From: Venatoribacter pacificus
GTDB lineage: Bacteria > Pseudomonadota > Gammaproteobacteria > Pseudomonadales > Oceanobacteraceae
Length of the DNA stretch: 64,000 bases
Direction: 5' to 3'
Assembly: GCF_025318105.1 (NCBI RefSeq)
Contig: NZ_JAOANI010000014.1
Coordinates: 456,479 to 520,478, forward strand
Position numbers and translations under genes: made by a program. Below the pieces are notes generated by a model that was not told where the DNA came from, made no database searches, and saw only the letters and a list, made by a program, of their open reading frames with translations. Shown here piece after piece: positions 49,487 to 58,618 of the stretch (the stretch's first letter is position 1; every line of letters starts with the position of its first letter).

Positions 49487-50566
49487 ATGGCGGATATTCC
49501 TGCTATTGATCCCGGCGCTATGGTGCAGTACCTGGGCTGCGATGGTGTTCCCGTAGGTGACGTTCCCCTTTGGGCACGTGAGTTTGAGCCGTTATTACGG
49601 GCCTATGAGTGGATGATGCTGACACGCCTGTTTGATCAGAAGGCGGTGGCATTGCAGCGTACCGGCCAGCTCGGCACCTTTCCATCCTCTGTCGGCCAGG
49701 AAGCCATTGGCGTTGCCTGTGGTCTGGCGCTGGAAGCGGAGGATGTGTTTGTGCCGTATTACCGCGACCACGCCACGCAGCTGATTCGTGGTGCGGCGAT
49801 GCATGATTTGCTGCTGTACTGGGGTGGCGATGAGCGCGGCAGTCATGCGGGTCCGGCGCAGGATTTACCGGTATGCGTCCCTATTGCCAGCCAGTGTGGT
49901 CATGCAGTGGGTATTGCTGCCGCGCTGAAAATCCGCCAACAGCCGCAGGCGGTGCTGTGCACACTGGGGGATGGTGCAACTTCCAAGGGCGATTTTCTTG
50001 AGGCCCTGAATCTGGCGGGCACCTGGCATTTGCCGGTGGTGTTTGTCATCAACAACAACCAATGGGCAATATCGGTACCGCGCGCCGCACAATGTGGTGC
50101 GCCGACGCTGGCGCAAAAAGGCTGGGGTGCCGGTATACACAGTGTGCAGGTCGATGGTAACGACATCATCGCGATGCTGGATGTAGTCACCGTAGCACTG
50201 GAGCGGGCGCGCCATCGTAAAGGCCCCACCCTGATTGAAGCCGTTAGTTACCGCCTTGGCGATCACACTACCGCTGACGATGCCAGCCGCTACCGTACCG
50301 ATGATGAAGTCAAAGCCGCCTGGAGCCGGGAACCGCTGCTGCGTTTGCGTCAGTTTCTGACCTCGCAGGGGGCCTGGAGCGAAGCCATGGATGCGCATTG
50401 GCAGGATCATTGCCAAACCGTCGTGAGTAAGGCGGTAGAGCAGTATCTGGCAACGCCGGCACAGGCAGCAGAAGCGATGTTTGATCACTTATACGCGGAA
50501 TGGCCCCCAGCGCTGGATGAGCAACTCGATGTGTTTGCTGCGCGCATGGCCGCACGGGAGGTGTGA
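49487..50566 (+). CDS. 2-oxoacid dehydrogenase E1 alpha subunit
   Basis: The thiamine diphosphate-dependent decarboxylase alpha chain (359 residues). TPP binding is shown by LGDGATSKGDFLEALN (GDG...N motif), then PVVFVINNNQWAIS and the phosphorylation-loop-like SYRLGDHTTADDASRYR. It pairs with the E1 beta gene that follows. PDH, branched-chain and acetoin dehydrogenases share this layout, and sequence alone does not separate them. GGAGG lies before the ATG. Confidence 0.92.
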   Translation: MADIPAIDPGAMVQYLGCDGVPVGDVPLWAREFEPLLRAYEWMMLTRLFDQKAVALQRTGQLGTFPSSVGQEAIGVACGLALEAEDVFVPYYRDHATQLIRGAAMHDLLLYWGGDERGSHAGPAQDLPVCVPIASQCGHAVGIAAALKIRQQPQAVLCTLGDGATSKGDFLEALNLAGTWHLPVVFVINNNQWAISVPRAAQCGAPTLAQKGWGAGIHSVQVDGNDIIAMLDVVTVALERARHRKGPTLIEAVSYRLGDHTTADDASRYRTDDEVKAAWSREPLLRLRQFLTSQGAWSEAMDAHWQDHCQTVVSKAVEQYLATPAQAAEAMFDHLYAEWPPALDEQLDVFAARMAAREV

Positions 50567-50567
50567 T

Positions 50568-51593
50568 ATGACCAACAAAACCACAACGGGAGTATCCACC
50601 GGCGTGCCCGAATCCCACGATCTGACATTGGTAGAGGCCGTCAATCTGGCCTTGGCGCGGGCCATGACCGAAGACCCTGACGTTGTGCTGCTGGGGGAAG
50701 ATATTGGCCTTAACGGCGGAGTATTCCGCGCCACACAGGGGCTGCAGCAACAGTTTGGCTGCGAGCGGGTAATGGATACGCCACTGGCTGAAGCCCTGAT
50801 TGCCGGTACGGCCATTGGCATGGCCTCGCAAGGTCTGAAACCGGTCGCCGAAATTCAGTTTATGGGGTTTATTTTTCCGGCCATGGAACAGCTGGTGACC
50901 CACGCAGCAAGGTTGCGCAATCGCACCCGCGGGCGGTTGCATTGTCCGCTGGTGGTGCGTGCGCCGTTTGGCGGTGGCATTCATGCGCCTGAACATCATT
51001 CCGAGAGTACCGAGGCTTTATTTGCGCATATTCCGGGTCTGCGGGTGGTGATTCCATCATCCCCCCGGCGGGCTTATGGCCTGCTGCTGAGTGCGATTGA
51101 TAACCCCGATCCGGTGATTTTTCTCGAACCCAAGCGCCTTTACCGCGCACTGAAGCAACCGCTGAGTGACGACGGTGCTCGTCTGCCACTCGATACCGTT
51201 TTTATTCTGCGCGAAGGGCATGACATCACGCTGGTCAGTTGGGGGGCCTGCATTCAGGAAACACTGGCCGCAGCGCAGGAACTGGCGCAGCGCGGTATCA
51301 GCGCAGAAGTGATCGATGTGGCGACGGTCAGTCCGCTGGATATGGACAGCATCCGCGCCTCGGTCGAAAAAACCGGGCGCTGTGTGATCATTCACGAGGC
51401 CGCCCGCAGCGGTGGAATCGGTGCCGATATTTCAGCCCGGCTGAGCGAACAGAGTCTCGATTTATTACAGGCTCCGGTGATCCGGGTGACAGGATTTGAT
51501 ACGCCAATGCCGTATTTCCGTCAGGAGTTGTTGTATCTGCCGCAGGTGGCCGACATTGTTGCCGCAGCCGGGCAATGCATGAGCTACCGTTAA
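50568..51593 (+). CDS. 2-oxoacid dehydrogenase E1 beta subunit
   Basis: The beta chain of the heterotetrameric E1 (341 residues from ATG 50568, with GGGAGG upstream). Motifs include LGEDIGLNGGVF, RVMDTPLAE and VRAPFGGGIHAPEHHSES, where the glutamate and histidines line the TPP and substrate pocket. It starts one base after the alpha stop. It is followed by the E2 gene of the same complex. Confidence 0.93.
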   Translation: MTNKTTTGVSTGVPESHDLTLVEAVNLALARAMTEDPDVVLLGEDIGLNGGVFRATQGLQQQFGCERVMDTPLAEALIAGTAIGMASQGLKPVAEIQFMGFIFPAMEQLVTHAARLRNRTRGRLHCPLVVRAPFGGGIHAPEHHSESTEALFAHIPGLRVVIPSSPRRAYGLLLSAIDNPDPVIFLEPKRLYRALKQPLSDDGARLPLDTVFILREGHDITLVSWGACIQETLAAAQELAQRGISAEVIDVATVSPLDMDSIRASVEKTGRCVIIHEAARSGGIGADISARLSEQSLDLLQAPVIRVTGFDTPMPYFRQELLYLPQVADIVAAAGQCMSYR

Positions 51594-51639
51594 ATTGGTA
51601 ACAAAAAAATCTCTAATGGCCGGTAAATCAGGAGTGTGT

Positions 51640-52830
51640 ATGCGTTATTTTCGCTTGCCCGATTTAGGTGAAGGTCTGGCCGATGCCGATATTGTGGAGT
51701 GGCACGTAAAAGCCGGAGACAGCGTTGCGCTTGATCAGCTGTTGTTGTCGGTTGAAACCGCCAAAGCCATTGTTGAATTACCGTCCCCCTGTGCGGGTGT
51801 GGTCAGCCACTGTTTTGGTGAGCCCGGCGATACCGTCAATACCGGCGAGCCACTGGTGGAGTTTGAACAAAGCGCAGCGGCAGAAGACGATAGCCAGGCC
51901 ACAACATCGGACAAAACACCGGTTAAAGCTGCGGATAATGGCTCGGTGGTGGGCGAAATGCCGGTTGCCCGTGAGCGCAGTGAAGATCATTTTGTGATTG
52001 GCCAGGGCGGTCAGGGCAGCAGCGCTGACCGGGTGCGGGTCACGCCCAGTGTGCGGGCGTTGGCACGGCGTCTGACTGTGGATATTCAGCAAGTCAGCGG
52101 CAGCGGTCCGGATGGCCGGATTACGGCCGACGATGTGGAAAAGGCCAGCCGTCTGGATCAGCAACTGGGGCAGGGCGAACGTCTGACCGGCGTGCGTAAA
52201 AGCATGGCCCGGGCCATGGCTCTGGCCCATGCACAGGTGGTGCCGGTCACCCTGTTTGATGAAGCCGATGTGTCGCACTGGGATGCCGATGAAGATGTCA
52301 GTATCCGGCTGGTGCAGGCCATTGCCGCCGGTTGTGCTGCGGTGCCGGATTTAAACGGCTGGTTTCATGGCGATGAGCAGCATCAGCAGATGACCCGGCG
52401 CTTGATCAGCCAGATTGATCTGGGCATTGCGGTCGATACCGCGCAGGGCTTATTTGTACCGGTGTTACGCGACGTGGGTTCACGTGGTGCTGATGATCTG
52501 CGCGCCGGGCTTGACCGTCTGAAGGCCGATGTTCGTGCGCGTACCATTCCGCCTCAGGAAATGCAGGGTGCAACGATTACCTTATCGAATTACGGCGCCA
52601 TTGCCGGCCGTTACGGCACACCGGTGGTTGTGCCGCCAACCATGGCCATTCTGGGCGCCGGACGAGTGCTGGAAAAACCGTTGTGTGCGATGGGAGAATT
52701 GTTTGCCGGTAAAGTGTTACCACTGTCACTGACCTTTGATCATCGTGCGGTTACCGGTGGCGAGGCCAGTCGTTTTTTAGCGGCGGTTATTACCGACCTG
52801 CAGAAAGAACCGGATCTGATTGATCGTTAA
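51640..52830 (+). CDS. Dihydrolipoamide acyltransferase (E2) of a 2-oxoacid dehydrogenase
   Basis: The core acyltransferase (396 residues from ATG 51640; AGGAG upstream). One lipoyl domain at the N-terminus has the modified Lys in VETAKAIVE. A peripheral subunit-binding domain (VTPSVRALARRL...DGRITADDV) follows, then the catalytic domain ending in LTFDHRAVTGG with the active-site His and Asp. There is no E3 dihydrolipoamide dehydrogenase gene beside it, so the complex must use one from elsewhere. Confidence 0.94.
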   Translation: MRYFRLPDLGEGLADADIVEWHVKAGDSVALDQLLLSVETAKAIVELPSPCAGVVSHCFGEPGDTVNTGEPLVEFEQSAAAEDDSQATTSDKTPVKAADNGSVVGEMPVARERSEDHFVIGQGGQGSSADRVRVTPSVRALARRLTVDIQQVSGSGPDGRITADDVEKASRLDQQLGQGERLTGVRKSMARAMALAHAQVVPVTLFDEADVSHWDADEDVSIRLVQAIAAGCAAVPDLNGWFHGDEQHQQMTRRLISQIDLGIAVDTAQGLFVPVLRDVGSRGADDLRAGLDRLKADVRARTIPPQEMQGATITLSNYGAIAGRYGTPVVVPPTMAILGAGRVLEKPLCAMGELFAGKVLPLSLTFDHRAVTGGEASRFLAAVITDLQKEPDLIDR

Positions 52831-52907
52831 TTGCGATTTTTTCGTGTTGCGTTCTGCTTGCTCTGACGTAATCGCCCGGCAGTGCAGACGCTGGTATTCA
52901 GGTATAA

Positions 52908-52937
52908 AAAATGGCCACGGTTCCGATGGCCATTGTT
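52908..52937. terminator. Terminator between the E2 gene and the convergent P-loop kinase
   Basis: ATGGCCA / TGGCCAT stem (7 bp) with a nine-base loop and flanking A and T runs. Confidence 0.7.
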
Positions 52938-52969
52938 TATGTTTTTAGTCCGGTATCTGTATTTGGTCT

Positions 52970-53458
52970 TTAATTCTGCAGCCATTCCAGAATAAAACCT
53001 TCCTCTTCTGTCGGTAGCTGAAAGAACTGACTGAGTTGATAAAAGGTTGCTTCGTTATCAAAGGCAGCACGTTGCGGTTGTTCGTTACGGCGTTGAGCAA
53101 GCTGCTGCAGGCAACGTTCGTCGCTGTGATTCAGGCAAATTAAACGGTGCTGGCACTGGCTGCGGTTAATGATGTCTTTAAACCAGTGGCGCTGCTCAAT
53201 CGTGTTGCCAGGAAAGTCGAGAATCAGTGTCAGGCCACTTTTTAACAGCAGGCTGATATGTTCGCTTAGAATATTCTTCAGCTGTGCTGAACAGCGCAGA
53301 TAATCCTTTATAGTATGGATTTGTTGCGGATAAAGAGTAGCAAGCCATTCATCTTCTGAGATCAGAATGGCGCTGTCTTTCCGGGCTAATTGTTGTGCAT
53401 ACGTGGATTTTCCCGCCCCCATTTTTCCGCAGAAAAAAATCAGCGTTCCCGCACCCAT
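52970..53458 (-). CDS. P-loop ATPase/kinase, function unknown
   Basis: A 162-residue cytoplasmic protein. The Walker A loop is FFCGKMGAGKSTYAQQL near the start, and a Walker B-like LILDFPG lies near residue 80. LICLNHSDERCLQQLAQRR supplies the Arg-rich lid as in small-molecule and zeta-toxin-like kinases. No partner antitoxin is present, so a toxin role is not supported. AGGAG lies before the ATG. It is the last gene of the minus-strand run that begins at DUF2789. Confidence 0.8.
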   Translation of the reverse strand: MGAGTLIFFCGKMGAGKSTYAQQLARKDSAILISEDEWLATLYPQQIHTIKDYLRCSAQLKNILSEHISLLLKSGLTLILDFPGNTIEQRHWFKDIINRSQCQHRLICLNHSDERCLQQLAQRRNEQPQRAAFDNEATFYQLSQFFQLPTEEEGFILEWLQN

Positions 53459-53533
53459 GAGTCTCTCCTGTTAAGTCTGGTGATTATCCGGTTTTATCAG
53501 GAGGGGAGCTGGCTGGCAATCACATCAGGCTGC

Positions 53534-53998
53534 TTAGCCGTTGTGACCGGCGTGTTCCTGTGCCCAGGCCAGCAGCATACGGTGAACCCGTTCGTCGCAG
53601 GGCAGATGGTGCAGTTCGCTTTCATCCAGCGCGTTAGTATCCTGCCATTCATCACGGCAGTCGCTGATTTCAATACTCAGGTCACGGCTGCAGGCGTCAT
53701 ACAGTTTTTCCAGCAGTTCGGTTACCCGTGCGGTGTCATCGGCGAACAGATAAGGCTGTTCCAGATCGTGTTCCAGCTCACGCATCACTGACCAGGCGGT
53801 TTCTCCACGCTGATACAGCGTATCCGGTGTGATACCGTGCAGATCCTGCAGGCTTATATCCCAGTCGTCCCAATCATCTTCCGGCTGAACCAGTGTGGTT
53901 TTAATCTGGCCATCGGACTGTGACCAGGCAATGGCAACCGGGTGGGCGTGTTCTTCAAACGAACTGCCGTCGATGGCAATAAATTGCGGATATTTCAC
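53534..53998 (-). CDS. Exonuclease-like (DEDDh fold) protein with altered first motif
   Basis: A 154-residue protein with a GTG start (GAGG five bases upstream). The layout FIAIDGSSFEEHAHPVAIAW, DLHGITPDTLYQRG, FADDTARVTEL and HHLPCDERVHRMLLAW follows a DEDDh exonuclease, with the final H-x4-D. Motif I normally reads D-x-E; here it is DGS, so one metal ligand is missing. It may be inactive or use the following Glu pair. It lies 33 bases after the GGDEF/EAL gene. Confidence 0.6.
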   Translation of the reverse strand: MKYPQFIAIDGSSFEEHAHPVAIAWSQSDGQIKTTLVQPEDDWDDWDISLQDLHGITPDTLYQRGETAWSVMRELEHDLEQPYLFADDTARVTELLEKLYDACSRDLSIEISDCRDEWQDTNALDESELHHLPCDERVHRMLLAWAQEHAGHNG

Positions 53999-54031
53999 AA
54001 TGGCCTCACAGGATTCAGAGAAGCGGCGAAT

Positions 54032-55972
54032 CTACTCAGATGCACCGGGTTTGGCAAGAGCAGAAGGCCGTACCGGGTTCAGCTGAAAATAATGTCGCGC
54101 GGTATCACCGTTGACCGGACGGCCATAAAAGTAGCCCTGCGCCAGATCGCAGCCGCTGTCGATGAGGAAATTGGCTTGCTCAATGGTTTCAATGCCTTCG
54201 GCGACAATCAGTTTATTCAGCTGTTTACCGAGGGTTATGATGGTGTTGGCGATGGCCCGGTCGGCACTGCTGGTGCTTAAGTCGCGGACAAAAGCACGAT
54301 CAATTTTGATCGCATCCACCGGTAATGTTTTCAGATAATTTAACGATGAGAAGCCGCTGCCAAAGTCATCCAGATAAACAAACACGTCGTGGGCACGGAA
54401 ATATTCCAGCACGCCCCGGGCGCTGACCAGGTCCTGCATCAGCAGGCTTTCGGTAATCTCTACGGAAATCATGGACGAGGGAATACCGTAAGAGCGGATG
54501 GTGTCGACAATGTCTTCATGAAAACCGGGAATCAGAAACTGACGCGGCGACAGATTGATGCTGATATTGCTCTCATAGCCTTCATTCAGCCATGAGCGCG
54601 CCTGGCGGCAGGCTTTTTCAATCACCAGCTGGCCTATTTGCGCAATCATGCCGGATTCTTCGGCGATATGAATAAAGCTTTCCGGTGGCACAAAGCTGCC
54701 ATCCGGCCGTTGCCAGCGCAGCAACGCTTCAAAGCTGTGCAGCTGGCCGGTGCGGATGCCGCGGACACTGTTCTGCAGAAATACTTTGGGCTGGTAATGC
54801 AGTTCGAGCAGGTCTTGCTCGATGGCTTTGCGCAGTTCGGTTTCCATTTGCAGGCGGTGCTGGGCGATGCGTTCCAGTGACGGCGTAAAAAAGTGGAAAC
54901 AGTTTTTGCCATTGGCTTTAGCGCGATACATAGCAATGTCGGCGTTACGCATCAGCAGGCCGGGTTCTTCACCGTCGTTCGGATACATGGCAATCCCGAT
55001 GGAGGCTCCAACAAAGAAACTGCGCTGTTCCAGTTCGACCGGTGGCATCAGAGCTTCGAGCATCGCATCGGCGCGTTGCAGCACTTCGTCCTGACCGTTG
55101 ATATCATCCATGATAACCACAAACTCATCACCGCCTACCCGGGCAAGTGTATCCTGCACTTTTATTGCTTGCTGCAGCCGTTGCGCAACTTCGATCAGCA
55201 GCTTGTCGCCACAGGCGTGGCCAAGACTGTCGTTGATGGTTTTAAAGCCATCAAGGTCGATGTAACACAACGCAATGCGCAAATGCTGCGCCTGAGCCCG
55301 GTGAATACTCAGCTCCAGCCGGTCCTGCAGCAGCACGCGGTTGGGCAAACCGGTGAGGCTGTCATGCTGAGCCTGATAGGTAATGGTTTCTTCTTTTTCG
55401 CGGATTTCGCTGATATCGCGCAGCATCCAGATATAGCCGGCGACCGGGTGCTTGACCGCATACACTTCCAGCCAGCCCCCTTTGCGCATGGGGTAGATAC
55501 GGTGGCTGCCCTGTTCATTGCGATGCATTTCTTTGAGTTGATCGTAAAGCTGTTCACCTTCAAATAACTGCAGAAAAGAATTGCGGAATAATTCAGCACC
55601 ATTCATTTGACTGATGCGCTCTTCGTTCAGTCCCATTAAGAAAAGATAGTGTTTGTTGACGGCGATTGGCCGGTCATCATTGGCGCTGACGACCAGAATG
55701 CCTTCTTTGGAGGCATTCAGCGTGGCATCCAGAATTTCATAGGAGGCTACAAGATCAGACTGGGCTTTTTGCTGTTCAAGCAGGTGCTGGCTCAGACGTT
55801 GATTACGCTCCAGCAGTTCTTCTGCCGTTAACGCCAGCGAGCGCTCCAGCATTTCCCGGTCGACATCGGCCTGTTCGTAGGCATCACTGATGGCCTGCAA
55901 CAGCGGCCTGAAGGCTTCCGGGACGGTGCCCTGATGATGGCGTTTTAACTGTCGTTTCAGCAGTCGATGCAT
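54032..55972 (-). CDS. PAS-GGDEF-EAL cyclic-di-GMP enzyme linked to FIST
   Basis: About 646 residues from ATG 55972, overlapping the FIST gene end by 16 bases; a longer start at 56026 is possible but would overlap by 70. A coiled-coil N-terminus (RSLALTAEELLERNQRL) leads to a PAS domain (about 85-190), then a GGDEF domain with an intact RVGGDEFVV, then an EAL domain with EALLRW, DDFGSGFSS and AEGIET intact. The usual I-site Arg is Lys here (KVQD). Both synthesis and breakdown of c-di-GMP are possible. No membrane segment is present. Confidence 0.92.
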   Translation of the reverse strand: MHRLLKRQLKRHHQGTVPEAFRPLLQAISDAYEQADVDREMLERSLALTAEELLERNQRLSQHLLEQQKAQSDLVASYEILDATLNASKEGILVVSANDDRPIAVNKHYLFLMGLNEERISQMNGAELFRNSFLQLFEGEQLYDQLKEMHRNEQGSHRIYPMRKGGWLEVYAVKHPVAGYIWMLRDISEIREKEETITYQAQHDSLTGLPNRVLLQDRLELSIHRAQAQHLRIALCYIDLDGFKTINDSLGHACGDKLLIEVAQRLQQAIKVQDTLARVGGDEFVVIMDDINGQDEVLQRADAMLEALMPPVELEQRSFFVGASIGIAMYPNDGEEPGLLMRNADIAMYRAKANGKNCFHFFTPSLERIAQHRLQMETELRKAIEQDLLELHYQPKVFLQNSVRGIRTGQLHSFEALLRWQRPDGSFVPPESFIHIAEESGMIAQIGQLVIEKACRQARSWLNEGYESNISINLSPRQFLIPGFHEDIVDTIRSYGIPSSMISVEITESLLMQDLVSARGVLEYFRAHDVFVYLDDFGSGFSSLNYLKTLPVDAIKIDRAFVRDLSTSSADRAIANTIITLGKQLNKLIVAEGIETIEQANFLIDSGCDLAQGYFYGRPVNGDTARHYFQLNPVRPSALAKPGASE

Positions 55973-57099
55973 GCCGTGTGCTCGGTAAATGTAGTAATGG
56001 TCAGGGTCTGATTGTGCAGGCTGCATTTACCGACGCCGCAGTTAGGAGCAATTTCTCCGTAGGAGTAAAAACCGCTGACCGGTATGGATGCGCCCAGTGT
56101 TTCACTGAAGGCCTCCAGCTCTTCGTCGATTAGCTGTTGCATAATGGCCCGCCGACCGACGCAGCTGATCAGCAGGGCAAACTCCGGCACATCCTGACTT
56201 TGCTGGCTGATCTGCTCACAGGCGGTATGAGCGCCATCAATCAGCCGGTCGACGTTGGCACGCATTAATTGTGCATAGTGCTGCTCGGGGATGTCTGCGC
56301 CAAACAGCAGGCAGCGTTCCTGCCAGTCGATACCCAATACTGAGCAGACGACGGGGTCGTTGTCATCGCCCGAGATCAGCAGTGGAAAGCGTAATCCCGA
56401 TGCCGGTAACTGTTGGGCGTAGTCACCCAGATATTTCTCATACAGATCCAGTGCGCAAATTCCGTCAAGTTCATACAGACGGTTGCCTTGTGCGCGGGTA
56501 ATCCGGCGTCTGGGGCCAAACGGATCCCAGCCGCCGTAGCTGCCACAACGAACCTGCAGATGCTGGCCGTAAAAACCAATACCACAGACATGGTGGCTGA
56601 AACGGCCATCGACGGTATACAGCCAGGTATGGCGAAAGCGTTCACCATCGGCAGCAATGCCACCGGAAATTCGGCTGAAAGGGGCCAGTGTCTGGTTTAA
56701 CCCGGCGACCAGCTGGCTGCCATTTACGCTTATGCCGTTGGCGAACACCAGAAGATGCCGCAGATCATCCTGTCGCAGTTGCTGTGCGACCCGGGCACCG
56801 GCCTGATAACTGTCAGCCATGCCGTTAACGCTTTCGGTCACCAGTTGTACCCGGGTATGCGCAAAGCGCAGGACGGTGAGCACCGTGCTGTTATCGAGCA
56901 CCCGCTGCTGCTGAATTTCACCGCTGCTTGAACAGCCGCATAGCGGTGTTGCTGGGAAGAGCTGTGTCAGGTTATGGATGGCAGCGGTGGGGTCGGCCGA
57001 GGTGAACAGCAATAACAGGTCGGCCTGTCCTGTGGGCAGAGCAGGTGACCAATGTGGTGGGACGCTGTCAGCACACCAGAGATGTTGGCTTACTTGCAT
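55957..57099 (-). CDS. FIST domain sensory protein
   Basis: A 380-residue protein with FIST N (about 25-215) and FIST C (about 220-370) domains. CGCSSSGEI near residue 55 and ISGGIAADGERF are FIST N features; FYSYGEIAPNCG is the FIST C closing motif. FIST is thought to sense small ligands such as amino acids and is often paired with signalling enzymes. Here the next gene is a PAS-GGDEF-EAL protein, overlapping by 16 bases, so FIST probably feeds it. Confidence 0.93.
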   Translation of the reverse strand: MQVSQHLWCADSVPPHWSPALPTGQADLLLLFTSADPTAAIHNLTQLFPATPLCGCSSSGEIQQQRVLDNSTVLTVLRFAHTRVQLVTESVNGMADSYQAGARVAQQLRQDDLRHLLVFANGISVNGSQLVAGLNQTLAPFSRISGGIAADGERFRHTWLYTVDGRFSHHVCGIGFYGQHLQVRCGSYGGWDPFGPRRRITRAQGNRLYELDGICALDLYEKYLGDYAQQLPASGLRFPLLISGDDNDPVVCSVLGIDWQERCLLFGADIPEQHYAQLMRANVDRLIDGAHTACEQISQQSQDVPEFALLISCVGRRAIMQQLIDEELEAFSETLGASIPVSGFYSYGEIAPNCGVGKCSLHNQTLTITTFTEHTACIDC

Positions 57100-57107
57100 A
57101 GCAGCAG

Positions 57108-57362
57108 TCAGCTTGGCCGGATATCGGCTTCATGGCGCAGCAGGCTGTCGAGTGTGTCGATCACTTCGGCCCAGTCGGCGTCCTGAGCCAGTGACTCACG
57201 CAGAAAAGCTTGTTGTGACGGATTAAAGAATTCGAGCTCGGCCAGTTTGGTGTTGTCGGCAACCGGCTTGTGCTGCTCGATAAAGTCAGCGATTTTCTGG
57301 TCGGAGTTGGGCAGACCAAGCTGCGCAAACAGGCCGTTAAGGCTGTGCACCGGCGATTCCAT
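57108..57362 (-). CDS. DUF2789 family small protein
   Basis: An 84-residue acidic, helical protein matching DUF2789: SLNGLFAQLGLPNSDQKIADF near the N-terminus and FFNPSQQAFLRESLAQDADWAE in the second half (each in part). The second ATG (57362) is the better start, six bases after AGAGGT. It is eight bases upstream of the FIST gene, so it is the first gene of that run. The function is unknown. Confidence 0.88.
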   Translation of the reverse strand: MESPVHSLNGLFAQLGLPNSDQKIADFIEQHKPVADNTKLAELEFFNPSQQAFLRESLAQDADWAEVIDTLDSLLRHEADIRPS

Positions 57363-57487
57363 AAGCATACCTCTGAATATGAGTGTGTTTCTGGTAAAGC
57401 GCTGATTTATCTGAGAAATCAGAGCTCCACATTACTCATTGTTCAGTCTAGCAGGTCAGCGCTTGTGTGTCGGTCAGTCTGCAGGCT

Positions 57488-58552
57488 TCAGTCATATCGG
57501 CCAAGCTGGTGCAGATGGCAGTAGTGGCCTTTCAGGGCCGCCCAAAGGCTTGGGTAGCTGCGGATAGGATGACCCTGAGCGCTGCAGGATGCTTGCAGCA
57601 GTTGATGCAATGCCGGGTAATGAACATGGCTGACGCGGGGGAATAAATGATGCTCTACCTGAAAATTCAGACCGCCCAATGCCCAGGTCAGAAAGCGATT
57701 CTGAGTGGCAAAATCAACCGTCGTGCGCAGTTGGTGAGCAGCCCATTCATCGGACATGGCGCCGTTTGCATCGGGTTGCGGAAATTCGGCCTGATCAACG
57801 ATGTGCGCCAGTTGAAATACAACGGCGAACAGAAAACCGAGCACCGCATGCATCAGTAAAAAACCGGTGATCACCGTGCTCGTATCCGACAGGCTCAGGG
57901 GCAGGGCGATATAAACCAGCAGATAAAGCAGTTTACTCGCCCAGAATTCAACATGATCGGTTAGCGACAGGCGCTGACTGAAGCCCCGCTGGGCGATTTT
58001 CTGGCGGAAATAGGCTTTGTAATCCAGTGCGAAAAACCAGAACAGGCTGGTCAGTGTATACAGCAACCAGACATAAATATGCTGGTAACGGTGAAACCAG
58101 AAACGTCGCTGGTGCGGGCTCATACGAAACAGCCCCAGAGCATCGATGTCTTCGTCCACATCATCGACGTTGGTAAAACTGTGGTGATTACGGTTGTGTT
58201 TTTGTGCCCAGTAAAAGCGGTTACTGCCGATCAGATTAAAGGTGAGGGCTGCTAAGCGATTCAGGCGGCGTGAACCACTGAATGACTCGTGGGCACCGTC
58301 GTGCATGACATTAAAACCGACCAGGGCGGTGGCAATACCATGAATAAACCAGGCGATCAGACTCCAGGGCGACGGCAGCAACAGCAGGGCGGCGTAGCTG
58401 CTGCTGAACAACAGCAAAATAACAACGGCTTTACGGAACAGACGGCGGTCACCGCTTTTGGCGATGTTCTGCTGCTGGAAATACTGGTTAACCTGAGTCG
58501 ACAGCTGCTGATAAACCGGGCGCTGACCGGGGGAGAAATGAACCTGATTCAT
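57488..58552 (-). CDS. Front-end fatty acid desaturase
   Basis: A 354-residue membrane di-iron enzyme. The three His boxes are HDGAHE (about 87), HNRNHHS (about 119) and QVEHH (about 302). A Gln in the third box is typical of front-end (delta-6/delta-5-like, linoleoyl-CoA) desaturases; no cytochrome b5 domain is fused. Four membrane helices are visible. It follows the AraC gene on the same strand by 66 bases, so both may be one unit, and it is close to fadD. Confidence 0.92.
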   Translation of the reverse strand: MNQVHFSPGQRPVYQQLSTQVNQYFQQQNIAKSGDRRLFRKAVVILLLFSSSYAALLLLPSPWSLIAWFIHGIATALVGFNVMHDGAHESFSGSRRLNRLAALTFNLIGSNRFYWAQKHNRNHHSFTNVDDVDEDIDALGLFRMSPHQRRFWFHRYQHIYVWLLYTLTSLFWFFALDYKAYFRQKIAQRGFSQRLSLTDHVEFWASKLLYLLVYIALPLSLSDTSTVITGFLLMHAVLGFLFAVVFQLAHIVDQAEFPQPDANGAMSDEWAAHQLRTTVDFATQNRFLTWALGGLNFQVEHHLFPRVSHVHYPALHQLLQASCSAQGHPIRSYPSLWAALKGHYCHLHQLGRYD

Positions 58553-58618
58553 GATTTATTATGATTGTTATGGTTGCCGCCATGCTACCTGAGTTTGAGG
58601 CTTTGTAAAACGCCCGTC

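Noticed and set aside
52970..53458. Zeta-type toxin
   Set aside because: The P-loop kinase has no neighbouring antitoxin and stands at the end of an unrelated gene run.
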